From Fodinibacter sp963834965 (lineage in GTDB: Bacteria > Actinomycetota > Actinomycetes > Actinomycetales > Dermatophilaceae): DNA of 64,000 nucleotides. Shown one piece after another: positions 25,733 to 34,093 of this stretch. The stretch covers positions 62,001 to 126,000 of the forward strand of contig CAWIEI010000034.1 of NCBI GenBank assembly GCA_963834965.1, written 5' to 3'. Under the pieces are notes generated by a model that worked only from the letters and a program-made list of their open reading frames with translations, ran no database searches and had not been told where the DNA came from. A program made the position numbers and the translations under genes. Position 1 is the first letter of the stretch. Each line of letters starts with the position of its first letter.

Positions 25733-27070
25733 ATGGCCTCGAGCACCCGACCGGCACCGTCCGCCCGCTCCGGGAAGGAGCCGCGTCGCACCTACGTGCT
25801 CGACACCTCGGTCCTGCTCGCGGACCCCCGGGCGATCACCCGCTTCAAGGAGCACGAGGTCGTGCTCCCCGTCGTGGTGGTCACCGAGCTCGAGGCCAAG
25901 CGGCACCACCCCGAGCTGGGCTACTTCGCCCGCACGGCGCTGCGGATGCTCGACGACCTGCGCATCTCGGCCGGCCGGCTCGACGCTCCGGTGCCCATCG
26001 GCGACGAGGGCGGTACCCTGCGCGTCGAGCTCAACCACACCGACCCGACCTCGCTCCCCGCCGGTTTCCGGTTGGGCGACAACGACACCCGCATCCTGGC
26101 GGTGGCGCGCAACATGGCCAACGAGGGCCGGATGGTCACCATCGTGAGCAAGGACCTGCCGATGCGGGTCAAGGCCTCGGCCTGCGGCCTCGAGGCGGAG
26201 GAGTACCGCGCCGAGCTCGCCGTGGAGTCGGGCTGGACCGGCATGGCCGAGCTCGACGTGACGGTCGAGGAGATGGACCACCTCTACGAGTACGGCCGGC
26301 TCGAGAACGTCGAGGCCGCCGAGCTGCCCTGTCACACCGGGCTGGTGCTCAGCTCGCCGCGCGGCTCCGGGCTGGCGCGGGTCGGCCCCGACAAGCAGCT
26401 GCGCCTGGTGCGCGGCGACCGTGACGCCTTCGGCCTGCACGGCCGCAGCGCCGAGCAGCGGATCGCGCTCGACCTGCTGATGGACCCCGACATCGGCATC
26501 GTCAGCCTCGGTGGCCGCGCCGGCACCGGCAAGTCGGCGCTCGCCCTGTGTGCCGGCATCGAGGCGGTCATGGAGCGTCGCCAGCAGCGCAAGGTGGTCG
26601 TCTTCCGCCCGCTGTACGCCGTCGGCGGCCAAGAGCTCGGCTACCTGCCCGGCGACGCCTCCGAGAAGATGAACCCGTGGGGCCAGGCGGTGTTCGACAC
26701 GTTGTCGGCGCTGGTCTCGCGTGAGGTGGTCGAGGAGATCCTCGACCGGGGGATGCTCGAGGTGCTGCCGCTCACGCACATCCGCGGTCGATCGCTGCAC
26801 GACGCGTTCGTCATCGTCGACGAGGCGCAGAGCCTGGAGCGCAACGTGCTGCTCACCGTGCTGTCGCGCATCGGGCAGAACTCCCGGGTCGTCCTCACCC
26901 ACGACGTCGCCCAGCGCGACAACCTGCGGGTGGGCCGCCATGACGGCGTCGTGGCGGTGGTCGAGGCACTCAAGGGGCACCCGTTGTTCGCCCACGTCAC
27001 GCTCACCCGCAGCGAGCGCAGCCCGATCGCGGCGCTGGTCACCGACCTGTTGGAGGGCATCGAGGTCTAG
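25733..27070 (+). CDS. phoH: PhoH family protein with N-terminal PIN domain
   Basis: Fusion of a PIN-type RNase domain and a PhoH ATPase/helicase domain (PhoH2-like). The PIN acidic residues are seen in TYVLDTSVLLADP, VTELEAK and GDNDTRILAVARN. The ATPase has the P-loop GGRAGTGKSALAL and Walker B FVIVDEAQSLERN. 445 residues. The family unwinds and cleaves RNA in a sequence-preferring manner. ATG 25733 is placed by AGGAG 6 bases upstream. Confidence 0.92.
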   Translation: MASSTRPAPSARSGKEPRRTYVLDTSVLLADPRAITRFKEHEVVLPVVVVTELEAKRHHPELGYFARTALRMLDDLRISAGRLDAPVPIGDEGGTLRVELNHTDPTSLPAGFRLGDNDTRILAVARNMANEGRMVTIVSKDLPMRVKASACGLEAEEYRAELAVESGWTGMAELDVTVEEMDHLYEYGRLENVEAAELPCHTGLVLSSPRGSGLARVGPDKQLRLVRGDRDAFGLHGRSAEQRIALDLLMDPDIGIVSLGGRAGTGKSALALCAGIEAVMERRQQRKVVVFRPLYAVGGQELGYLPGDASEKMNPWGQAVFDTLSALVSREVVEEILDRGMLEVLPLTHIRGRSLHDAFVIVDEAQSLERNVLLTVLSRIGQNSRVVLTHDVAQRDNLRVGRHDGVVAVVEALKGHPLFAHVTLTRSERSPIAALVTDLLEGIEV

Positions 27071-27222
27071 ACCGTCGCCCGGGTCGAGACCGGCACGGTG
27101 TGGGACGGCGATTTCGTCTGCCGCTGCCGATCCCCTAAAGTTAGGTCTCGATTCGGTAACGCCCCGTGGGCTCCCCCCTGCGCCCCGCCCCCTGTTTCCT
27201 CTCCGTTAGGTCCCCCCTGCCC

Positions 27223-27987
27223 ATGCCTCGGTACTCCGCGCGCCACGCCCCCCGCCATGCCGCTCCTGCGCGGCGGTCGGGAGCCGCTCACGCGACCCGC
27301 ACGGCACTGGGCCGACCGGTGCTCGCCACCGGTGTGGCGGCGGCCGTGCTGTCGACCGGAGCCCTGGCCGCGTCGGTGTCCGGAGGCACCGCGAGCGCCG
27401 ACACGCTGACCTTCGCGGTCGACGGCGTCACCTCGAGCACCTCCACCGAGCAGATGAAGACCGAGCGGGCGGATGCCGTGCGCGTCGCCGCCGACCGCAG
27501 CGGCGCCAACGCCCAGCGTTCCGTCGTGGCCGCCCGCAGCGCCCAGCGCGAGAAGGTCGCCGCTGCTCGGGCCGCCCAGGCCGCGAAGGTCAAGGCGGCC
27601 GCCCTGGCCAAGGCCCGCAAGGCCGCGGCCGAGCGCGCCGCCGCGGCCGCCCAGCGCAAGCGGGTCATCGCCAACGCCCAGCGCGACCCCAAGGCCGCCG
27701 CGCGGATGCTGATGCCCGACTACGGCTTCAGCATGTCCCAGTGGGGCTGCCTCGAGCGGCTGTGGATCGGCGAGAGCGGCTGGAACTACCGGGCCGAGAA
27801 CGCCTCCTCGGGCGCCTACGGCATCCCCCAGTCCCTTCCGGGCAGCAAGATGGGCACCGTCGCGAGCGACTGGCGCACCAACCCGGTCACCCAGATCAAG
27901 TGGGGCCTGAACTACATCAAGCTCTCGTACGGCTCGCCCTGCAACGCCCTCAGCCAGTGGAACGCCCGCTCGCCGCACTGGTACTGA
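27223..27987 (+). CDS. secreted SLT-like (lytic transglycosylase-type) protein
   Basis: A 254-residue exported protein. A basic start and hydrophobic core (LATGVAAAVLSTGALAASVS) form a signal peptide, with cleavage likely after TASA. An Ala/Lys/Arg-rich segment that would form a coiled coil follows (about residues 100-165). The C-terminal domain reads WIGESGWNYRAENASSGAYG followed by IPQSLPG, the catalytic-Glu region of transglycosylase SLT/aggregation-promoting-factor domains. It probably trims peptidoglycan. The start choice is tentative because the ribosome site is weak; the 150-base upstream region holds no riboswitch I can recognise. Confidence 0.82.
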   Translation: MPRYSARHAPRHAAPARRSGAAHATRTALGRPVLATGVAAAVLSTGALAASVSGGTASADTLTFAVDGVTSSTSTEQMKTERADAVRVAADRSGANAQRSVVAARSAQREKVAAARAAQAAKVKAAALAKARKAAAERAAAAAQRKRVIANAQRDPKAAARMLMPDYGFSMSQWGCLERLWIGESGWNYRAENASSGAYGIPQSLPGSKMGTVASDWRTNPVTQIKWGLNYIKLSYGSPCNALSQWNARSPHWY

Positions 27988-28025
27988 CCGGCCCGGCGCC
28001 GGGTCGCTGCCGGCGGCCTCGCGGC

Positions 28026-28991
28026 TCAGATCTTGCGCAACCGGATGCCGGTGACGGCGTGGTCGGCGCCCTTGGTGAGCACCAGCGTCGCGCGGTCGCG
28101 CGTCGGCAGCACGTTCTCGACCAGGTTGGGCTCGTTGGTGCGCTCCCAGATGGCGGATGCCGTGGCTCGCGCCTCGTCGTCGTCGAGCCCGGCATAGCGG
28201 TGGAAGTACGACTGCGGGTGCGCGAAGGCCGTCGCCCGCAACCGGAGGAAGCGCTCGACGTACCAGGTGCGGATCTCCTCGACCGGTGCGTCGACGTACA
28301 CCGAGAAGTCGAAGTAGTCCGAGATCGCCCCGGTGCTCGACCCGTCGGCACGCGCGGCGGGCGGCTGCAGCACGTTGAGCCCCTCGACGATCAGCACGTC
28401 GGGGCGGCGCACCCGGATCGTGTCGGGCAGCACGTCGTAGGTGAGGTGCGAGTACTGCGGCGCCTCGACCACCGGCATCCCCGACTTCACCGCGGCGATG
28501 AACCGCATCAGCGCCCGGCGGTCGTATGACTCCGGAAAACCCTTGCGCTGCAACAGGCCGCGTCGCTCCAGCTCGGCGTTCGGGTGCAGGAAGCCGTCGG
28601 TGGTGATGAGCTCGACCCGGGGGGTGTGCGGCCAGCGGCTCATCAGCTCCTTGAGGATGCGTGAGGTCGTCGACTTGCCGACGGCCACCGAGCCGGCCAC
28701 CCCCACCACGAACGGCACCCGCGTCGGGCGCTCCCCGAGGAACTCGCTCGTCGCCAGCCGGAGCCCGTGGGTGGCCTCGACGTAGAAGTGCAGCAGCCGC
28801 GAGAGCGGGAGGTATACCTCCTCCACCTCGTTGAGGTCGAGCCGCTCACCCAGGCCGCGCAGTCGCGCGAGGTCGCTCTGCTCCAGGCTCATCGGGTGGT
28901 TCTCCCGCAGGCGCGACCACGCCCGGCGGTCGAGGTCGACGTAGGGCGTCGGCAGCGTGCGTCGCTCCTGCGTTGCGCTCACCCGCGCCAT
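28026..28991 (-). CDS. coaA: type I pantothenate kinase
   Basis: Catalyses ATP-dependent phosphorylation of pantothenate, the first and regulated step of coenzyme A synthesis. The P-loop is GVAGSVAVGKST at residues 97-108; TTDGFLHPN and KGFPESYD are substrate-site motifs, and VIVEGLNVLQ is the Walker-B-like strand. 321 residues from ATG 28991, the family's normal length; upstream open frame lacks homology. Convergent with the SLT protein and divergent from glmS. Confidence 0.95.
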   Translation of the reverse strand: MARVSATQERRTLPTPYVDLDRRAWSRLRENHPMSLEQSDLARLRGLGERLDLNEVEEVYLPLSRLLHFYVEATHGLRLATSEFLGERPTRVPFVVGVAGSVAVGKSTTSRILKELMSRWPHTPRVELITTDGFLHPNAELERRGLLQRKGFPESYDRRALMRFIAAVKSGMPVVEAPQYSHLTYDVLPDTIRVRRPDVLIVEGLNVLQPPAARADGSSTGAISDYFDFSVYVDAPVEEIRTWYVERFLRLRATAFAHPQSYFHRYAGLDDDEARATASAIWERTNEPNLVENVLPTRDRATLVLTKGADHAVTGIRLRKI

Positions 28992-29079
28992 TGTTGCGCA
29001 TCCCGTGACGCCACGACCGGCGCGACCTGCGCCGTCGGCGCGTGGCGGTCGGGCGGCCACGGGGGTCCGGCATCCCAAC

Positions 29080-29085
29080 TAGGCT
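29080..29085 (+). promoter_or_regulatory. -10 box of glmS
   Basis: TAGGCT ends 6 bases before ATG 29092, at the head of the glmS-acpS-nnrED-alr-tsa block. Confidence 0.55.
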
Positions 29086-29091
29086 GACCGC

Positions 29092-30951
29092 ATGTGTGGA
29101 ATCGTTGGTTACGTCGGTACGACGATGGATGACACGGCCCTGGAGGTCGTGATGGAGGGGCTGTCCCGGCTCGAGTACCGCGGCTACGACTCGGCGGGCG
29201 TCGCGCTGGTCACCGCCGAGGGCATCACCTCCGAGAAGCGCGCCGGCAAGCTCGAGAACCTCCGCTCAGCGCTGGAGGCGCAGCCGCTCGCGGCCTCGCG
29301 CACCGGCATCGGGCACACCCGGTGGGCGACCCACGGCGGCCCCACCGACGGCAACGCGCACCCCCACCGCGGCGGCGACGACGACCGGCTGGCCCTGATC
29401 CACAACGGCATCATCGAGAACTTCCACGCGCTGAAGAAGGAGCTGCTCGAGGAGGGGGTCGAGTTCCGCTCCGAGACCGACACCGAGGTCGCCGCGAAGC
29501 TCGTCGGTCGCGAGTACGACCGGGTGGGTGACCTCACGCTCGCCATGCGCAACGTCGTGCAGCGGCTCGAGGGCGCGTTCACCCTGCTCGCGGTGCACGC
29601 CGACAGCCCCGGCGTGGTCGTGGGCGCGCGCCGCAACAGCCCGCTCGTGGTGGGCCTGGGCGACGGTGAGAACTTCCTCGGCAGCGACGTCGCGGCCTTC
29701 ATCGGCCACACCCGGCACGCGCTCGAGCTCGGCCAGGACCAGATCGTCACGATCACCCCCGAGGGCTACTCGGTCATCGACTTCGACGGCACGCCGTCCG
29801 ACGGCAAGGCCTACGAGGTCACCTGGGATGCCGCCGAGGCCGAAAAGGGCGGCTACGCCACCTTCATGGAGAAGGAGATCAACGACCAGCCGCACGCCGT
29901 GGCCGACACCCTGCTGGGCCGCACCGACGAGACCGGCCGGCTCGTGCTCGACGAGGTGCGGATCAGCGAGGAGCAGCTGCGCGCCGTCGAGCGCATCACC
30001 ATCGTCGCGTGCGGCACCGCGGCCTACGCCGGCATGGTCGCGAAGTACGCCATCGAGCACTGGACCCGCATCCCGGTCGAGGTCAGCCTCGCCCACGAGT
30101 TCCGCTACTGCGACCCCATCGTCGACGGCACGACGCTCGTGGTGTCGGTCAGCCAGTCCGGCGAGACCATGGACACCCTGATGGCCGTCAAGCACGCGGC
30201 CGAGCTCGGCGCCATGACCCTGTCGATCTGCAACACGCACGGTTCGACCATCCCGCGCGAGTCCGACGCCGTGCTCTACACGCACGCCGGCCCCGAGATC
30301 GCCGTCGCCTCGACCAAGGCGTTCCTCGCCCAGATCACCGCCTGCTACATCCTCGGCCTCTACCTCGCCCAGCTGCGCGGCGAGACCTACGCCACCGACG
30401 CGCAGGCCGTGATGGCCGAGCTGCATGAGATCCCGGCGAAGATCGAGGACCTCCTGGGCCGGATGGACCGCGTGGTCGAGATGGCGCACTTCATGGCCGA
30501 CACCCGCTCGGTGCTCTTCCTCGGCCGCAACGTGGGGTACCCGGTGGCCCTCGAGGGCGCGCTCAAGCTCAAGGAGCTCGCCTACATCCACGCCGAGGGG
30601 TTCGCGGCCGGTGAGCTGAAGCACGGCCCGATCGCGCTGATCGACGCCGGCCAGCCGGTGTTCGTCATCGTGCCGAGCCCCGACACCCCGCACGAGCTGC
30701 ACAAGAAGGTCGTCTCCAACATCCAGGAGATCCGGGCTCGGGGCGCGCGCACCATCGTCATCGCGCACGACGGCGACGACGACGTCGAGCCCTACGCCAG
30801 CGAGGTCATCCGCATCCCGCAGTGCTCGCCGATGCTGGCGCCACTGCTGGCCGTCGTGCCACTGCAGGTCTTCGCGCTGCACCTGTCCACGGCCAAGGGC
30901 CTCGACGTCGACCAGCCTCGAAACCTGGCCAAGTCGGTGACCGTCGAATGA
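29092..30951 (+). CDS. glmS: glutamine-fructose-6-phosphate aminotransferase
   Basis: Makes glucosamine-6-phosphate, the entry to peptidoglycan and mycothiol sugars. Cys2 of MCGIVGYVG is the glutaminase nucleophile; EYRGYDSAGVA and HTRWATHGGPT complete the N-terminal site. Two SIS domains follow, and the C-terminal sequence ends NLAKSVTVE, as in all GlmS proteins. 619 residues. The last eight codons, including the stop, are duplicated 53 bases downstream at the acpS start. Confidence 0.97.
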   Translation: MCGIVGYVGTTMDDTALEVVMEGLSRLEYRGYDSAGVALVTAEGITSEKRAGKLENLRSALEAQPLAASRTGIGHTRWATHGGPTDGNAHPHRGGDDDRLALIHNGIIENFHALKKELLEEGVEFRSETDTEVAAKLVGREYDRVGDLTLAMRNVVQRLEGAFTLLAVHADSPGVVVGARRNSPLVVGLGDGENFLGSDVAAFIGHTRHALELGQDQIVTITPEGYSVIDFDGTPSDGKAYEVTWDAAEAEKGGYATFMEKEINDQPHAVADTLLGRTDETGRLVLDEVRISEEQLRAVERITIVACGTAAYAGMVAKYAIEHWTRIPVEVSLAHEFRYCDPIVDGTTLVVSVSQSGETMDTLMAVKHAAELGAMTLSICNTHGSTIPRESDAVLYTHAGPEIAVASTKAFLAQITACYILGLYLAQLRGETYATDAQAVMAELHEIPAKIEDLLGRMDRVVEMAHFMADTRSVLFLGRNVGYPVALEGALKLKELAYIHAEGFAAGELKHGPIALIDAGQPVFVIVPSPDTPHELHKKVVSNIQEIRARGARTIVIAHDGDDDVEPYASEVIRIPQCSPMLAPLLAVVPLQVFALHLSTAKGLDVDQPRNLAKSVTVE

Positions 30952-31004
30952 CGGTCGGGGCTGGCCCCACCGTGCACATTGCCAAGTCGGTCACGGTCGA
31001 ATGA
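30928..31004 (+). repeat. direct duplication of the glmS stop / acpS start junction
   Basis: A 24-base segment GCCAAGTCGGTSACSGTCGA+ATGA occurs at 30928-30951 and at 30981-31004 with two mismatches, a period of 53 bases. Similarity continues past it: ATGACGGTCGGGG versus ATGATCGTCGGCG. The first copy ends glmS and the second contains the acpS ATG, so an ancestral ATGA overlap was probably split by tandem duplication. Confidence 0.85.
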
Positions 31005-31360
31005 TCGTCGGCGTCGGCATCGACGTCGTCGACGTCGCGCGCTTCGGCGCGACGCTCGAGCGCACCCCGGCGCTGCGCGAGCGCCTCTTCACCGCCGGTG
31101 AGCGTGACCTGCCGCTGAACTCGCTCGCGGCGCGGTTCGCGGCGAAGGAGGCCGTCGCCAAGGCGCTGGGCGCTCCGTCGGGCATGCACTGGCACGACGC
31201 CGAGGTGCACCGTGGCGCCGACGGCCGCCCGCACCTCGAGGTGCGGGGCACCGTGCGGGCCCGGGTCGAGGCCCTGGGCATCACCTCGCTGCACCTGTCC
31301 CTGTCCCACGACGCCGGCATCGCGTCGGCCGTGGTCGTCGCCGAAGGAGCCCCGCTGTGA
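31001..31360 (+). CDS. acpS: holo-[acyl-carrier-protein] synthase
   Basis: Transfers 4'-phosphopantetheine from CoA to acyl carrier protein. 119 residues with the Mg-binding Asp in VGIDVVDVARF and the Glu in RFAAKEAVAKALG, plus LSLSHDAGIASAVVV at the end. It lies 49 bases after glmS and overlaps nnrED by four bases (GTGA). The start sits in the duplicated copy of the glmS stop region. Confidence 0.94.
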   Translation: MIVGVGIDVVDVARFGATLERTPALRERLFTAGERDLPLNSLAARFAAKEAVAKALGAPSGMHWHDAEVHRGADGRPHLEVRGTVRARVEALGITSLHLSLSHDAGIASAVVVAEGAPL

Positions 31361-32907
31361 TCGAGGCATGGTCCACGGATGCCGTGTACGCCGCCGAGCG
31401 CGCGCTGATGGCGACGCTCGATGACGGCGAGCTGATGGCCCGGGCCGTCGAGGGGCTCGCCGGGGTCGCGGCGGCCCGGCTCGAGGAGAGCGGCGGCCGG
31501 TCGGTGGCGGCCCTCGTGGGCCCGGGCAACAACGGCGCCGACGCGCTGTATGCCGTGGCCCGGCTCGCCGCGGCCGGCTGGAACGCCGTCGCGGTGCACT
31601 CCGACACGGTGCACGAGGGCGCGCGCGCGGCCGCCGAGGCGGCCGGGGTGGTGCTCACGACCGACCCGGGCGGGCTGGGGGAGGCCGACGTCGTGCTCGA
31701 CGGCATCCTCGGCATCGGTGCTCGTGCGGGGCTGCCCGACTGGGCGGCCGGCTGGCTGTCCGCGCTGTCCGAGACGGCGCACGTCATCGCCGTCGACCTG
31801 CCCTCGGGCCAGGACCCGATGGGCGGTGAGCTCGACCCCGATGGCGTCTTCGCCGACGAGACGGTGACGTTCTCGGTCGCCAAGCCGGTGCACCTGCTGC
31901 CCCCCACCGAGCAGACCTGCGGGCTGCTGACCGTCGTCGACATCGGTCTCGAGGTCGGCGACGACCCGGTGGTGCGCCGCCTCGACCACGACGACGTCGC
32001 CGCGCTCTGGCCCGTGCCGGTCGCCTCCGACGACAAGTACTCCCGTGGGGTGCTGGGAATCGTGGCCGGTGGCGAGTCGTATCCCGGTGCCGCCGTGCTC
32101 AGCGTGACCGCCGCCGCCGAGGCCGGCTGCGGCATGGTGCGCTACGTCGGCACGCCCACTCCCACTGCGCTGGTGCGGACGGCCGTGCCCGAGGCGGTGC
32201 ACGGTGCCGGCCGGGTGCAGGCCTGGCTGGTCGGGCCGGGGCTCGACGCCGAGGCGAAGGGCCCCGACGCCGACGCCCAGCTCGGCGCGGCCCGCGAGGC
32301 GCTCGCAGGCCCGGAGCCGGTCGTCGTCGACGCCGGCGGCCTCGACCTGCTCGACGCCGCGGTGCTCGAGGGCAGGGCGGGTGCCGTCACCCTCCTCACC
32401 CCCCACGCGGGCGAGTGCGCCCGCCTCCTCACCCGCCTGGCCGCCGGGACAGAATCGACCAATAGGTCAATCTCGGGACAAGGTGGCGTCCCGGAATCGA
32501 CCAATAGGTCAATCTCGGGACAGGGTGAGGTGACCCGGGAGCAGGTCGAGGCCCGCCCGCTCGCCCACGCCCGCGCCCTGGCCGAGATCACCGGGGCCAC
32601 CGTGCTGCTCAAGGGCGCGACCACCATCGTCGTGCCGACTGGGGAGGGTGCCGTCGCCTGGTCGCAGGCCGACGCCCCGCCGTGGCTGGCCACCGCCGGG
32701 GCTGGTGACGTGCTCGCGGGCCTGCTGGGCACCCTGCTGGCCTCCGGCCTGCCCGCCGACGTCGCCGGCGCCCTCGGCGCGCTGGTCCACGGGGTGGCCG
32801 CAGACCGGGCCAACCCGGGAGGACCGGTGCGGGCGCTCGCGGTGGCACACGGCATCCCCACCGCTGTCGCCCACCTGCTGGGCCGCAGTCGCCCCCCGGC
32901 GTCCTAG
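31357..32907 (+). CDS. nnrED: bifunctional NAD(P)H-hydrate epimerase/dehydratase
   Basis: Repairs hydrated NAD(P)H. Residues ~1-215 are the YjeF-N epimerase (VGPGNNGADALYAVARLAAAG; VDLPSGQDPMGGEL). Residues ~220-516 are the ribokinase-like dehydratase, with the anion hole in WLATAGAGDVLAGLLG. Between them in the dehydratase, residues ~366-389 are two near-identical insertions (NRSISGQG) encoded by the palindromic repeat at 32445-32521, after TRLAAGTEST. Copies are 42 bases apart (14 codons), so the frame is kept. They fall after the conserved TPHAGECARL motif, presumably in a surface loop. Confidence 0.93.
   Translation: MIEAWSTDAVYAAERALMATLDDGELMARAVEGLAGVAAARLEESGGRSVAALVGPGNNGADALYAVARLAAAGWNAVAVHSDTVHEGARAAAEAAGVVLTTDPGGLGEADVVLDGILGIGARAGLPDWAAGWLSALSETAHVIAVDLPSGQDPMGGELDPDGVFADETVTFSVAKPVHLLPPTEQTCGLLTVVDIGLEVGDDPVVRRLDHDDVAALWPVPVASDDKYSRGVLGIVAGGESYPGAAVLSVTAAAEAGCGMVRYVGTPTPTALVRTAVPEAVHGAGRVQAWLVGPGLDAEAKGPDADAQLGAAREALAGPEPVVVDAGGLDLLDAAVLEGRAGAVTLLTPHAGECARLLTRLAAGTESTNRSISGQGGVPESTNRSISGQGEVTREQVEARPLAHARALAEITGATVLLKGATTIVVPTGEGAVAWSQADAPPWLATAGAGDVLAGLLGTLLASGLPADVAGALGALVHGVAADRANPGGPVRALAVAHGIPTAVAHLLGRSRPPAS
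32445..32521. repeat. palindromic repeat locus C: two in-frame copies inside nnrED
   Basis: Dyads GACCAATAGGTC lie at 32457-32468 and 32499-32510. In the second copy, arms GTCCCG (32488-32493) and CGGGAC (32516-32521) are exactly symmetrical about the dyad. The first has CGGGAC on both sides instead. Period 42 bases. Confidence 0.92.
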
Positions 32908-32920
32908 ACTCGTCTGGCCC

Positions 32921-34093
32921 ATGACCACCTCGCCCGCCTCCGCCCCGCCCCCCGCGCCCGCGGGCGCCTCGGCGTGGGTGAGCGTCGACCTCGACGCCAT
33001 CCGCGACAACGTGGCCGAGCTGGCCCGACGGGCGGGTTCCGCGCAGGTGATGGCGGTCGTCAAGGGCGACGCCTACGGGCACGGCCTGGTGCCGTCGGCG
33101 CGAGCCGCGCTGGCCGGCGGCGCCACCTGGCTCGGCGTCGCCCAGCTCGCCGAGGCGCTCGATCTCCGCAAGGCCGGCGTCACGGCCCCGCTGCTCACCT
33201 GGCTCTTCCCGCCGGGCGGCGACGTCGGTGGGGCCATCGACGCCGACATCGAGGTGACGGTCGGTAGCGAGTGGACCCTGGATGCCGTTACGGCCGCGGC
33301 CCGCGAGCGCGGTCGGCCCGCACGCGTGCAGGTGAAGGTCGATACCGGCCTCGGGCGAGGCGGCATCCTCACCGACTGGTCGGACATGGTGGCGCGGGTC
33401 GCGGCGGCGCAGGCCGAGGGCGCCATCGAGGTGACCGGGGTGTGGTCGCACTTCGCGTGGGCCGACGCACCGCAGCACCCGACGGTGCGCGCCCAGCAGG
33501 TGCGCTTCGTGGAGGCGGCCGACGAGCTGGAGCGGGCCGGGGTGCACCCGGCGCTGCGCCACCTCGCGAACTCCGCGGCGACCCTCACCAACCCCTCGGC
33601 GCACTTCGACATGGTCCGCCCCGGGCTGGCCGTCTACGGGCTCTCGCCGGTGCCCGACCTGGGTGACCCCGGGCACTTCGGCCTGCGCGAGGCGATGCGG
33701 GTCACCGCCCGGCTCACCCTGGTCAAACGGGCCCGGGCCGGCCAGGGCGTCAGCTACGGCCACGAGTACGTCACCGAGCGCGACACCGTGCTCGGTTTGG
33801 TGCCGATGGGCTACGCCGACGGGATCCCGAGGTCGGCGGGCACCCGCGGGCCGGTGCTCGTCGGCGGGCGCCGGCTGACGGTGGCCGGCCGGGTCTGCAT
33901 GGACCAGTTCGTGGTCGACCTCGGGCCGCAGTTCGCCGGCAGCGCCGGCGACGAGGTCGTGGTGCTCGGCCGCACCGCCGACGGTGAGCCCTCGGCGCAG
34001 GACTGGGCGCAGGCCGCGGGCACCATCAACTACGAGATCGTCACCCGGATGGGGCCACGCCTGCCGCGGGTGCTGCTCGGGGGCGGGGACTGA
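32921..34093 (+). CDS. alr: alanine racemase
   Basis: PLP enzyme making D-alanine for peptidoglycan. K48 in VVKGDAYGHG carries PLP, the second catalytic residue is the Tyr in GVSYGHEY, and RVCMDQFVVDLG is the family's C-terminal motif. 390 residues. ATG 32921 follows 13 bases after nnrED; a TAGACT box lies 10 bases upstream. The stop shares one base with the next gene (TGATG). Confidence 0.95.
   Translation: MTTSPASAPPPAPAGASAWVSVDLDAIRDNVAELARRAGSAQVMAVVKGDAYGHGLVPSARAALAGGATWLGVAQLAEALDLRKAGVTAPLLTWLFPPGGDVGGAIDADIEVTVGSEWTLDAVTAAARERGRPARVQVKVDTGLGRGGILTDWSDMVARVAAAQAEGAIEVTGVWSHFAWADAPQHPTVRAQQVRFVEAADELERAGVHPALRHLANSAATLTNPSAHFDMVRPGLAVYGLSPVPDLGDPGHFGLREAMRVTARLTLVKRARAGQGVSYGHEYVTERDTVLGLVPMGYADGIPRSAGTRGPVLVGGRRLTVAGRVCMDQFVVDLGPQFAGSAGDEVVVLGRTADGEPSAQDWAQAAGTINYEIVTRMGPRLPRVLLGGGD

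Noticed and set aside
27071..27222. c-di-AMP (ydaO-type) riboswitch before the SLT-like protein gene
   Set aside because: Cell-wall hydrolase genes in actinobacteria often have one, but I could not find its conserved core segments here.
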